A stretch of 22,496 nt of DNA. Origin: a virus. Numbering within the stretch: position 1 is the stretch's first letter; every line of letters starts with the position of its first letter. A program made the translations under genes and the position numbers. This document shows positions 15,885-21,690 of the stretch, in pieces. The DNA is taken from positions 1 through 22,496 of IMG/VR virus record IMGVR_UViG_3300042301_000999; one strand, written 5' to 3'. Under the pieces are notes generated by a model that did no database searches, was not told the DNA's origin, and saw only the letters and a list, made by a program, of their open reading frames with translations.

Positions 15885-16237
15885 TATGATTCATCTGCTC
15901 CAGTAATATCATTTGTTACTGTAATTGTTCCTGTTAAAATTGTATAAATTTCACTTGGACCATTGTCTATTTGTACATCGTATACATATGTTCCAGCAGC
16001 AAGGTCTCTTCCAACCCCTGGTAAAATTGTGCAGGTTACGGTATCTGTAACTCCAGAAACAACTGCCTGCGCTTCGTAAGACTGTGTTGGGTTTGGACCT
16101 CTTGTATTAGCAATAAAAAAATCTGCTGAAAAACCTGTTAAATCAAATGCTGATCCATTTGCTGTTTTTGGGCGTATTACAAATTCAGCGGTATCACCAC
16201 GATAGTAATTAAAATTATATGAGCCTGGAAATGCCAT
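15884..16237 (-). CDS. BppU-N-like baseplate/fibre adaptor protein, copy 2
   Basis: 117 aa. NYYRGDTAEFVIRPKTANGSAFDLTGFSADFFIAN, a central CTILPGVGRDLAAGTYVYDVQID and an ending TILTGTITVTNDIT match the immunoglobulin-like BppU N-terminal pattern better than copies 1 and 3 do. AGGAGG precedes the ATG and a TGGTATAAT promoter lies 17 nt upstream. It is coupled to the 191-aa fibre protein through TAATG. Confidence 0.72.
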   Translation of the reverse strand: MAFPGSYNFNYYRGDTAEFVIRPKTANGSAFDLTGFSADFFIANTRGPNPTQSYEAQAVVSGVTDTVTCTILPGVGRDLAAGTYVYDVQIDNGPSEIYTILTGTITVTNDITGADES

Positions 16238-16253
16238 TAGTCCTCCTGCTTAA

Positions 16254-16262
16254 TTATACCAT
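16254..16262 (-). promoter_or_regulatory. Extended -10 promoter (TGGTATAAT) for BppU-like copy 2
   Basis: It overlaps the stop codon of the collagen-like gene upstream and gives a leader of about 10 nt containing AGGAGG. Confidence 0.55.
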
Positions 16263-16978
16263 TAAGAAACTGATATATATATACCTTTAAGTATAACAGT
16301 ACCTTCATTGTCTGATCTGATTTGTGGTATACCACCAAAAATCCTAGCAGATCTATTTTTTATAAACATGGTTTGATAAAAGGAAAGGTCATATGAATAT
16401 TGATATTTTAGATTTCCAAGATATCCAGTAACTGAGTTTTCATCATCTATTGAAAATGTTCTAATCCATAGTTCTGTATTATTATTATAGGTTTCTATCT
16501 CTAGGTCATACCTAATATTAACTATTGCTCCTTCTTGAAATGCTTTAAAATTAATTCTTTTTGCAACTTGATTTAATAATGGCACAGACTTCTTTGGAAG
16601 ATACTTCTCAATACTTTGTTCTTGATCTATATCTAGGAATATTGATACCCAACCATCATCTCCTCTTTCTGGACCAATCTTTGTTTTATTTTCATTTTTA
16701 TTTTTATAATATGCCCATCCTGGATACTGTCCAGATGCGCTGTCATAGCCTTCTGAGCCCTTCCCTGGCTCCCCACGCTCTCCTTTAGGACCTTCTGGTC
16801 CTTGTTTACCAGGATCTCCCTTGTCTCCCTTTAAACCACGTTCTCCCTGTGGTCCTTGCGGTCCTATATCTCCCTTTTCCCCTTGCATTCCAGGAACGGG
16901 TATGTACTCTACTGATTTTTCTTCTTGAACAGTTTCTGAATATTTTTTCTTTTTAGGAAAGTCCATGCTTTTAGCCAT
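16262..16978 (-). CDS. Collagen-like fibre protein
   Basis: 238 aa. A basic/acidic N-terminus (FPKKKKYSETVQEEKS) leads into 15 consecutive Gly-X-Y triplets at residues 30-74, rich in charged GEK/GER/GDK/GEP triplets that favour triple-helix packing. The C-terminal 160 residues are a non-repetitive beta-rich domain (YPGWAYYKN, WVSIFLDIDQEQSIEKYLP, FQEGAIVNIRYDLEIET), probably the trimerising and receptor-facing head. The YPGWAYY/DGWVSIFLD strands are typical of a display module. Only a modest AGGG lies before the start. It is probably a trimeric tail fibre. Confidence 0.85.
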   Translation of the reverse strand: MAKSMDFPKKKKYSETVQEEKSVEYIPVPGMQGEKGDIGPQGPQGERGLKGDKGDPGKQGPEGPKGERGEPGKGSEGYDSASGQYPGWAYYKNKNENKTKIGPERGDDGWVSIFLDIDQEQSIEKYLPKKSVPLLNQVAKRINFKAFQEGAIVNIRYDLEIETYNNNTELWIRTFSIDDENSVTGYLGNLKYQYSYDLSFYQTMFIKNRSARIFGGIPQIRSDNEGTVILKGIYISVS

Positions 16979-16991
16979 GACTAACCCTAGA

Positions 16992-17081
16992 CTACTTTAT
17001 TTTTGTTTTAAATATTTTTTTACCAATTTTAATAACTGGTGGTATAAAAGGTGTTGGTGTTGAAACCTTAATAACTGTCAT
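16992..17081 (-). CDS. 29-aa basic peptide coupled to BppU-like copy 3
   Basis: The ATG at 17081 overlaps the stop of the 132-aa gene (TAATG), the same coupling used by the other two BppU-like genes. The product is MTVIKVSTPTPFIPPVIKIG followed by a Lys-rich tail ending in TKIK, and no cysteine. It fills an otherwise empty 100-nt gap before the collagen-like gene. No family is recognised. The small size means it could be chance, but the TAATG overlap and the filled gap favour a real gene. Confidence 0.42.
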   Translation of the reverse strand: MTVIKVSTPTPFIPPVIKIGKKIFKTKIK

Positions 17082-17479
17082 TATAGCCCTGGGGTTATAT
17101 CACTAAGAACGCAGATAGTTCCAAGCACTGGAGTCCAAACCATATCTGCATCTGCTCCACTTCCACCCTCTATCGTTACCTGTAGATCAAATTTTAACTC
17201 TGCAGCAACTTGTTTATAGGCTGTGCCCCAGTTTGAAGTAACTGATGCTGGTGCTGTGATTGTTGCTGTGTGTCCGTTTACTTCTACGGATAGGTCGTCT
17301 AGAAGATCTCCAACTGGATCATATGCTGTTGCCGTATACGTCCAATCGCTTGTATCAAACCCTGTGATTTCATCATCTTCTAAGAATTCTACAAGAAGTG
17401 TTGCTGTGTCTCCACGGACTACTGTCCATTGAATGTTGGCTGGTGTAGCACCAAATTTTTCTATTATAGGAGCGCACAT
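17081..17479 (-). CDS. BppU-N-like baseplate/fibre adaptor protein, copy 3
   Basis: 132 aa. ANIQWTVVRGDTATLLVEFLEDDE (about residues 18-41), WTYTATAYDP, a central Ser/Thr-rich part, FDLQVTIEGG and the ending VWTPVLGTICVLSDIT give the same order as copy 1. TATAAT lies 8 nt before the ATG without a ribosome binding site, so the message is nearly leaderless. It opens the minus structural operon next to the strand-switch region. Confidence 0.68.
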   Translation of the reverse strand: MCAPIIEKFGATPANIQWTVVRGDTATLLVEFLEDDEITGFDTSDWTYTATAYDPVGDLLDDLSVEVNGHTATITAPASVTSNWGTAYKQVAAELKFDLQVTIEGGSGADADMVWTPVLGTICVLSDITPGL

Positions 17480-17487
17480 AATAATTG

Positions 17488-17496
17488 ATTATACCA
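17488..17496 (-). promoter_or_regulatory. Extended -10 promoter (TGGTATAAT) for the BppU-like copy 3 operon
   Basis: TATAAT on the reverse strand lies 8 nt before the ATG at 17479. It is downstream of the T-run of the candidate small RNA, so it would start transcription afresh. Confidence 0.55.
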
Positions 17497-17499
17497 TTA

Positions 17500-17556
17500 A
17501 ATAAAAGGCTGAACACCTAGACGCAGTGGGGTGGGGGTAGAATCTAGGTGCCAGCA
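17500..17556 (-). ncRNA. Candidate small RNA: promoter-driven hairpin with C-rich loop and terminator
   Basis: Reverse strand: TGTTATAAT (17563-17571) predicts a start at 17556. The transcript then folds at once into a hairpin made of GCTG/CAGC (17508-17511, 17552-17555) and CACCTAGA/TCTAGGTG (17514-17521, 17543-17550) around a 21-nt loop containing CCCCCACCCC, followed by CTTTTATTT. Promoter, hairpin and T-run together would give an RNA of roughly 50-60 nt. The loop base sequence TTCTACCCCCA is perfectly complementary to the ribosome binding region of DUF6065 copy 1 (12405-12415). No coding gene lies here. It is inferred and could instead be a relic of a duplicated leader. Confidence 0.4.
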
Positions 17557-17562
17557 CTTAAG

Positions 17563-17571
17563 ATTATAACA
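17563..17571 (-). promoter_or_regulatory. Extended -10 promoter (TGTTATAAT) reading into the candidate small RNA
   Basis: It is the upstream of two leftward -10 boxes in the 17480-17622 gap, and the hairpin at 17508-17555 begins at its predicted +1. Confidence 0.5.
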
Positions 17572-17594
17572 TTATGTTAAAATATATTATTTTG

Positions 17595-17600
17595 TATGAT
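17595..17600 (+). promoter_or_regulatory. Probable -10 box (TATGAT) for DUF6065 copy 3
   Basis: TATGAT preceded by TTG; the predicted +1 near 17607 gives a 16-nt leader carrying AGGGGG. The -35 region is poor. The upstream in-frame ATG at 17596 lies inside this box, which argues against it as the start codon. Confidence 0.4.
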
Positions 17601-17622
17601 AGAATATTTGATAGGGGGCTAT

Positions 17623-18336
17623 ATGAAAGAAATTATTTTTTATCCTAGATCACAATATATTAAAAGTATAATTGATCCTCCAATTCCTATTGATGTTCCA
17701 GACTGGTATAAGAAAATTCCAATTTATCAAAAAACAAATTTTGCTCCCGACAATAAACTTTTTGTTAATAATGGAGAAGTAAATTATTCAGTAAAGTCAT
17801 GTATGCCATTTTTAGACTCTTTTACTTCGGGCTATTCTTTTAATTTATGGTGTGACATACAAATAAGAAAAGATGAATTTTCTGGAGAGTCCATTGCTTC
17901 TTGGGGAACCACGGATACAGAACTAACTCCAGTACAGGCAAGACCAGATCCTGGAACACCAGTATTTGATGGATTTGATAAAATGCTTTTTACTTGGGTT
18001 TCTCATTGGGGTATAAAGACTCCAAAAGGATATAGTTGTCTTTTTACCCATCCACTGAATAGAACAGATCTTCCATTCATTACAAGTAGCGGAATTATGG
18101 ATACTGACGAATGGGGAATTTGGGGGAATCAGCCATTTTCCCTTAAAAAAGATTTTGAGGGTGTTATTCCTGCTGGAACACCAATTATTCAAGTTATACC
18201 ATTTAAGAGAGATGACTGGAAATCAAATATAGATGATTCATTAACTGAATGGGCAAATATAGAAAATATAAAAAGTAGAAGTAAGTTTAGAGGATACTAT
18301 AAAAATAAATATTGGAAAAGAAAAAAATACCAATAA
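17623..18336 (+). CDS. DUF6065 family protein, copy 3
   Basis: 237 aa from the ATG at 17623, preferred because AGGGGG lies 4 nt before it; an in-frame ATG at 17596 would add nine residues but lies within a promoter-like box. It has VPDWYKKIP, SVKSCMPFLDSFTSGYSF, FTWVSHWGIKTPKGYSCLF, HPLNR, GIMDTDEW and GTPIIQVIPFKRDDWK, all in family order. It is more divergent from copies 1 and 2 than they are from each other, and lies on the opposite strand. The function is unknown. No clear terminator follows; the next 177 nt are very AT-rich. Confidence 0.85.
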   Translation: MKEIIFYPRSQYIKSIIDPPIPIDVPDWYKKIPIYQKTNFAPDNKLFVNNGEVNYSVKSCMPFLDSFTSGYSFNLWCDIQIRKDEFSGESIASWGTTDTELTPVQARPDPGTPVFDGFDKMLFTWVSHWGIKTPKGYSCLFTHPLNRTDLPFITSSGIMDTDEWGIWGNQPFSLKKDFEGVIPAGTPIIQVIPFKRDDWKSNIDDSLTEWANIENIKSRSKFRGYYKNKYWKRKKYQ

Positions 18337-18513
18337 AAATAACAAAAAGTTATAAAGTCCAGAGTATTAAAAATTGTTGCTAAATTGTTATATATATTTT
18401 TTTAAAAAGTGTAAAAACCAGGGTATTGATAGTGTATACTTAAAATATATAAAGAAAAGAATAACTAGCAAGTAAAGTATTTAAAATATCTTTTATATAT
18501 AATATATAGTAAA
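18337..18513. other. AT-rich intergenic spacer, no gene seen
   Basis: No ATG-led frame is present on either strand. TTGATA...TATACT at about 18427-18441 resembles a plus-strand promoter but nothing follows it on that strand except the antisense of the holin-like gene. I see no GC-rich terminator. Confidence 0.4.
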
Positions 18514-18729
18514 TTATTTCTTAGAATGATCTTTAAAGTGTTCCAGCAAAAGGTCAAATAATTTGTCAGTTTTTTCCTCTAGGCGATTAACGGAGTCTTT
18601 GAGACTTGATCCTGAATTCGGCTTAAGTTCGTTTAAATAATGTTTTACGAGCCAACGAATTCCACCAGCAACAATAGTTGTAATGGTAAGAAGTGTTAAG
18701 GTTAATGCTGCCCAATCTTGTGGTGACAT
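18514..18729 (-). CDS. Holin-like small membrane protein
   Basis: 71 aa. A short N-terminus (MSPQDW) leads into one transmembrane segment (AALTLTLLTITTIVAGGIRWLV, about residues 7-28), then a KHYLNELKPNSGSSLKDSVNRLEEK segment and a charged, coiled-coil-like C-terminus. The 'W..L...G..RWLV...L.ELKPN.GSSL.D' order is the same as in small actinophage holins or lysis-associated membrane proteins. With the lysozyme-like gene some 8 kb away it would form the lysis set. TATAAT lies 7 nt before the ATG with no ribosome binding site. Confidence 0.72.
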   Translation of the reverse strand: MSPQDWAALTLTLLTITTIVAGGIRWLVKHYLNELKPNSGSSLKDSVNRLEEKTDKLFDLLLEHFKDHSKK

Positions 18730-18736
18730 AAGGTTT

Positions 18737-18745
18737 ATTATATCA
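18737..18745 (-). promoter_or_regulatory. Extended -10 promoter (TGATATAAT), leaderless, for the holin-like gene
   Basis: TATAAT on the reverse strand is 7 nt before the ATG at 18729; predicted +1 at 18730. Confidence 0.58.
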
Positions 18746-18766
18746 TTATTTGAGATTAATTTTAAA

Positions 18767-18794
18767 TTTCGGCGGGATTTAAGTTAAGCCGAAA
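18767..18794. repeat. Inverted repeat TTTCGGC/GCCGAAA in an intergenic gap
   Basis: A perfect 7-bp inverted repeat with a 14-nt spacer between the divergent holin-like and nuclease-like genes. GC-rich arms stand out in an AT-rich gap. No T-run follows on either strand, so an operator or RNA hairpin is more likely than a terminator. Confidence 0.45.
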
Positions 18795-18895
18795 ATAGAG
18801 ATACCAAACCACAGTATGACATAACACTAATGCTACGCATTTAATAATGTCAATAGGATGTAATATCTATGTTTGCTTATAATCCCGATATGAGT

Positions 18896-18901
18896 TATAA
18901 T
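18896..18901 (+). promoter_or_regulatory. -10 box (TATAAT), leaderless, for the 198-aa gene
   Basis: TATAAT is followed by 5 nt and the GTG at 18907. A second TATAAT lies 18 nt upstream. Confidence 0.5.
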
Positions 18902-18906
18902 GAAGT

Positions 18907-19503
18907 GTGATAGATACAATCAAAAATATTCTTATTGAAGGTTTGACAGAAAAATTAAAGATACATCACAGTGTCTATAGACTTCCGTGCACAAGTGAAT
19001 TTCTAGAAGAATTAATTTCTAACACCTTTACAGAAGCAGGGTATATAAACGATTGGCAGCCCAATAGAAGCCATAGCGTTAGTGTAGACATGTCATTGGA
19101 GTCAGGCGAAAGTTTCTCTGTCAAATCAGGCGTATATGCAAATAACACACTAACCTTTTCAGGATCCAGACTAGGCAAGCATGATGGTTTGGATAATATG
19201 ATATCTAGCGTAGTGTCTAATAGTGCTGATTACTATGTGTGTCTTGCAAAGTCAGACCAGGATTGGTCTTGTGTACCGTCGCAAAATGAGAAAAAGATAT
19301 ATTATCTATTTGTATTTGATGCCCAAACCTTGATATACGATAACGGACTATGGAATAAGGTTCAAACCAAGTCTGGAGGATATAATTATGTTATGGAGTC
19401 TATAGGTATGTCTGCTAGAATTAATACCTCTATGTCTTCTCAGTTATGGACTAGCATAAATGAATCTCTTATTGGTTCCCCGACAAAATTGGAAATATTG
19501 TGA
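18907..19503 (+). CDS. Uncharacterised protein, possible PD-(D/E)XK nuclease (198 aa, GTG start)
   Basis: It starts at GTG 5 nt after a TATAAT box (leaderless). Residues 61-77 (VDMSLESGESFSVKSG), followed by LTFSGSRLGKH (about 83-93), look like the D...xxK core and the 'lsiSGsRLgr' motif known from some type II restriction enzymes of the PD-(D/E)XK fold, with Lys in VKSG. The rest (YYVCLAKS, KIYYLFVFDAQTLIY) is beta-rich, consistent with such a fold. The end (SARINTSMSSQLWTSI) is a typical DNA-contact region only by analogy. A GTGA overlap couples it to the next gene. Nuclease activity is tentative; a phage-specific protein is the alternative. Confidence 0.55.
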   Translation: MIDTIKNILIEGLTEKLKIHHSVYRLPCTSEFLEELISNTFTEAGYINDWQPNRSHSVSVDMSLESGESFSVKSGVYANNTLTFSGSRLGKHDGLDNMISSVVSNSADYYVCLAKSDQDWSCVPSQNEKKIYYLFVFDAQTLIYDNGLWNKVQTKSGGYNYVMESIGMSARINTSMSSQLWTSINESLIGSPTKLEIL

Positions 19504-19697
19504 GTGATAAGGTTCGTCCTTGGGATATGATAAATGGCTCTCCTAGAGTATCTGCAGAGTTAGTTAAAGAGAGATTAGATATTTGTCATACCTGCCCTGC
19601 TTTCAAACCACTTACGCAGACATGTAAGAAATGTGGATGTTTTATGAAAATGAAGACACAGTTGGAAAAGGCTTATTGCCCTTTAGGTAAGTGGTAA
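19500..19697 (+). CDS. Small Cys-rich (zinc-ribbon-like) protein
   Basis: 65 aa from the GTG at 19500, which overlaps the stop of the 198-aa gene. Cys residues lie as CHTCPAFKPL...CKKCGCF...YCPLGKW: C-x2-C, C-x2-C-x-C and a final C-PLGKW. This is a pattern I associate with small phage zinc-ribbon proteins (DUF6171-like) of unknown function. The likely role is a regulator or host-takeover factor. The downstream promoter box overlaps its end. Confidence 0.75.
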   Translation: MSDKVRPWDMINGSPRVSAELVKERLDICHTCPAFKPLTQTCKKCGCFMKMKTQLEKAYCPLGKW

Positions 19698-19699
19698 GG

Positions 19700-19705
19700 T
19701 ATACT
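19700..19705 (+). promoter_or_regulatory. -10 box (TATACT) for the DUF6065-like gene
   Basis: TATACT immediately after the stop of the Cys-rich gene; predicted +1 at 19712 gives a 15-nt leader that contains GGGTGA. Confidence 0.45.
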
Positions 19706-19726
19706 CTTTATATGGGTGAAAAAAAT

Positions 19727-20467
19727 ATGAATAAAAAACCAATAACTATATATTGGTCTCCATATACATCTATTGATCTTGACGGTTCCGACTGGTCTTT
19801 TTTATATCCAAAACCTAAAATTTTATTTTCAGATTTATTAGAAAATAAGTCAAAACAAGCAGATAATAAAACTTACTTGTCATGCCCTGCAGTTGCAAAT
19901 AAATTTAAAAAAATGTTTACTTTTTATAGCCCAATGAGTTGTTCTTACAAATATGATTTTTTAAGCAATCCTAAAACATTAGAGCAATTAACGGATAATT
20001 ATATATCTGTCAATCCTCCAAGACAGCCAGCAATATCTAATGGTCCAAGTCTTGAGTTTTCGCTAAAGTACATAATGTTTGCAGACTCTCCAGTTAATGC
20101 ATACTTTACACCCCCGATGTTTCACGAACCAAGATACATGAAATATGGATCAGTTATTCCAGGAGAGTTTGACATTGGAAATTGGTTTAGGCCATACAAC
20201 TTTGAACTTCAGACATGGAGTCAAAGTGGAGAGATTCACATACAGGAAAATGAACCATTGTTTTATGCAGAAATAAAAACAGATAGGCCTATCATTTTAA
20301 AGCAATTTGAGTTGTCTAATAGGTTAGTTGGTTATGCAAAAGCAACGGTTGGAACAACAGAGTTGTTTGGAAGAGGACAAAGCCTTGCTTCAAGATATAG
20401 CAAGTTTAGGAATATTGGAATGCGTGAAAAAATATTAACAGAGATAAAGAAAAATTTAATTGATTAA
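19727..20467 (+). CDS. Phage protein distantly related to DUF6065
   Basis: 246 aa from ATG 19727, chosen over 19712 and the GTG at 19691 because GGGTGA lies 6 nt before it and the start fits the MKxIxIY-type opening of the DUF6065 genes. The order YWSPY, a conserved FADSPVNAYFTPPMFHEP, GSVIPGEFDIGNWFRPYNFEL (about residues 142-162), GEIHIQENEPLFYAEIKTDRPIIL parallels the DUF6065 order HP/pP..R, GvVDTDxY.....Pf, GTPIxQVIPFKR. The KCMPFxD and IPDWYKK marks are absent. I infer distant homology; similar proteins occur in T4-like phages. Function unknown. Confidence 0.72.
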   Translation: MNKKPITIYWSPYTSIDLDGSDWSFLYPKPKILFSDLLENKSKQADNKTYLSCPAVANKFKKMFTFYSPMSCSYKYDFLSNPKTLEQLTDNYISVNPPRQPAISNGPSLEFSLKYIMFADSPVNAYFTPPMFHEPRYMKYGSVIPGEFDIGNWFRPYNFELQTWSQSGEIHIQENEPLFYAEIKTDRPIILKQFELSNRLVGYAKATVGTTELFGRGQSLASRYSKFRNIGMREKILTEIKKNLID

Positions 20468-20490
20468 GAATTATAGATATTAAAATACTG

Positions 20491-20496
20491 TATACT
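20491..20496 (+). promoter_or_regulatory. -10 box (TATACT) for the SpeD-like gene
   Basis: TATACT preceded by CTG; predicted start near 20503 leaves a leader of about 18 nt with a GGGGGAAA ribosome binding site. Confidence 0.45.
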
Positions 20497-20520
20497 GGAA
20501 TATCTTGAGATGGGGGAAAT

Positions 20521-20931
20521 ATGTTATTTCACAAACACTTACTAATTAATGCCAAAGTTCAAAATCCAATGAATAGTGAAGATAAGGCAATAGACTTTCT
20601 TCAACGATTGGTTGAGCGCATTAATATGAAAATTATTAAAGGACCTTTTGCTTCATATGTTGACAAACCAGGCAATCGTGGCTTGACGGCTATTGTAATG
20701 ATTGAGACTAGCCATATAGCATTTCATATATGGGATGAACAGGATCCAGGGTTAGTACAGTTTGATTTGTATACCTGCGGAGAGTTGAACTTGCCAGAAG
20801 TGATTTCTGTAATCCGTGAAGATTTTGATATCGTGTCTATGGACTATAATTTGTTTGACAGAGAAAATGGGTTCGTCTTAGAGCAGAGTGGATCATACCC
20901 TGACAAATATGACATGCTTGTAGAAATCTGA
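20521..20931 (+). CDS. SpeD-like pyruvoyl-dependent decarboxylase (AdoMet, arginine or ornithine)
   Basis: 136 aa. The prokaryotic SpeD/AdoMetDC core is visible: ETSHIAFHIWDE aligns with the family's SESHLTIHTWPE, with Ser64 as the pyruvoyl-forming residue, His69 and, in FDLYTCG, Cys86 as the processing/proton-donor pair. The residue before Ser64 is Thr, where the family usually has Glu. Length fits the class 1b enzymes. In the pathway the enzyme makes decarboxylated AdoMet for spermidine. SpeD-like phage genes are known, and some bacterial/phage SpeD homologs act on arginine or ornithine instead; the substrate cannot be read here. A G-run ribosome binding site (TGGGGGAAAT) precedes the ATG. 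Confidence 0.85.
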   Translation: MLFHKHLLINAKVQNPMNSEDKAIDFLQRLVERINMKIIKGPFASYVDKPGNRGLTAIVMIETSHIAFHIWDEQDPGLVQFDLYTCGELNLPEVISVIREDFDIVSMDYNLFDRENGFVLEQSGSYPDKYDMLVEI

Positions 20932-20934
20932 AAA

Positions 20935-20962
20935 ATTTTGTAAAAACCACTTTTCACAAAAT
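20935..20962. repeat. AT-rich inverted repeat after the SpeD-like gene
   Basis: ATTTTGTAAAAA pairs with TTTTCACAAAAT (12 positions, one mismatch) around CCAC, 4 nt after the stop. It lacks GC clamp and T-run, so terminator function is weak at best; together with the leftward terminator it fills the converging junction. Confidence 0.4.
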
Positions 20963-21011
20963 CTGAATATTTTGTTGAGATGTACGATATGTAATTTGAA
21001 AAATAAAAACA

Positions 21012-21047
21012 TAAAAAAATAGTGAGCACACACATTGGCATGCCCAC
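21012..21047 (-). terminator. Rho-independent terminator of the leftward small-gene operon
   Basis: On the reverse strand GTGGGCA pairs with TGCTCAC (7 bp with one G-U pair) around a 12-nt loop, followed by TATTTTTTTAT. It lies 9 nt past the last small gene. Confidence 0.75.
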
Positions 21048-21055
21048 TAGGTTAG

Positions 21056-21142
21056 TTATTCTTCGTAGTGATCTCGTGGATAGTTCTCTATAGTCCCACC
21101 GTTAGCGAGCCACTCTCTACGCTTTTCTATTTCAGGATACAT
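21056..21142 (-). CDS. 28-aa phage peptide
   Basis: It begins with ATG at 21142, within the end of the preceding gene, with a GGGGACAA Shine-Dalgarno-like stretch. The product is MYPEIEKRREWLANGGTIEN then YPRDHYEE, acidic at the end. I recognise no family. It ends 9 nt before a terminator and fills the operon end, which favours a real gene, though its size makes chance possible. Confidence 0.45.
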   Translation of the reverse strand: MYPEIEKRREWLANGGTIENYPRDHYEE

Positions 21143-21311
21143 TTGTCCCCTGTAGATAACCATCAATGCCAATGAGGTCGCATGTAACCTTAACACGCTG
21201 ATTTGTTTTGAGTGATGAGCGATAGAGTCTAATAAACTCCAACACCTCTTGCTTAGTCATCAGGTTAATATCTCTGGTGTTACCTTGCATACTAGTAATT
21301 GTTACCTTCAT
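21132..21311 (-). CDS. 59-aa phage protein, unknown function
   Basis: The ATG at 21311 overlaps the stop of the 55-aa gene (ATGA). The product starts MKVTITSMQGNTRDINL, with MTKQEVLEFIRLYRSSLKTNQ as a helical segment and VKVTCDLIGIDGYLQG as a strand pair. It is third in a four-gene operon of small proteins. No family recognised; such operons often encode host-takeover peptides. Confidence 0.6.
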   Translation of the reverse strand: MKVTITSMQGNTRDINLMTKQEVLEFIRLYRSSLKTNQRVKVTCDLIGIDGYLQGTNVS

Positions 21312-21475
21312 GCTTTCACCTCTACCTTAGATATGTTAGCAGAGAACTTAACTTTTTTAGCGACATCGCTAGCGTTTAACTCTGCGATTAGTTTATCTAC
21401 ATCTTTAATGCTAGTAGATGTGTTACCGATTGAGAGTAGATTGCTACCCTGCCAAATTGCGTATGTGATAGTCAT
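21308..21475 (-). CDS. 55-aa phage protein, unknown function
   Basis: The ATG at 21475 overlaps the TAA of the upstream gene (TAATG). The product starts MTITYAIWQGSNLLSIG, then NTSTSIKDVDKLIAELNASDVAKKVKFS, a helix-rich small domain ending ISKVEVKA. Its stop overlaps the next start. No family recognised. Confidence 0.6.
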   Translation of the reverse strand: MTITYAIWQGSNLLSIGNTSTSIKDVDKLIAELNASDVAKKVKFSANISKVEVKA

Positions 21476-21690
21476 TAGTTAGACTCCTTCATGTTAGACA
21501 TAACCCAACGACTTTCGTTAGGTGATAGGTAGCGATGAGACACTACACCTTGCTTAGTAGCAAGTAATTCTAGGTATGCCTTTCGGCTAATGTAGTTTCC
21601 TACGGTATTGCGAAAGACCATAGGGCTTCCTGTATTAGATGAAGCCATAGCGTGGCTAGGCTCTAGTGTTATTGTATTTAGTGTAGTCAT
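21475..21690 (-). CDS. 71-aa phage protein, unknown function
   Basis: First gene of the leftward small-gene operon. The sequence (TLEPSHAMASSNTGSPMVFRNTVGNYISRKAYLELL..., then SHRYLSPNESRWVMSNMKES) is not recognised. AGAAAGGTAG precedes the ATG and a GATAAC-GTTATC hairpin (21714-21730) lies in the leader. Driven by the tandem promoters at 21809-21837 and 21960-21988. Confidence 0.65.
   Translation of the reverse strand: MTTLNTITLEPSHAMASSNTGSPMVFRNTVGNYISRKAYLELLATKQGVVSHRYLSPNESRWVMSNMKESN

Noticed and set aside
18427-18441. TTGATA...TATACT, promoter-like on plus in the 18337-18513 spacer
   Set aside because: Spacing is too short and no plus-strand gene follows before the minus-strand holin-like gene.
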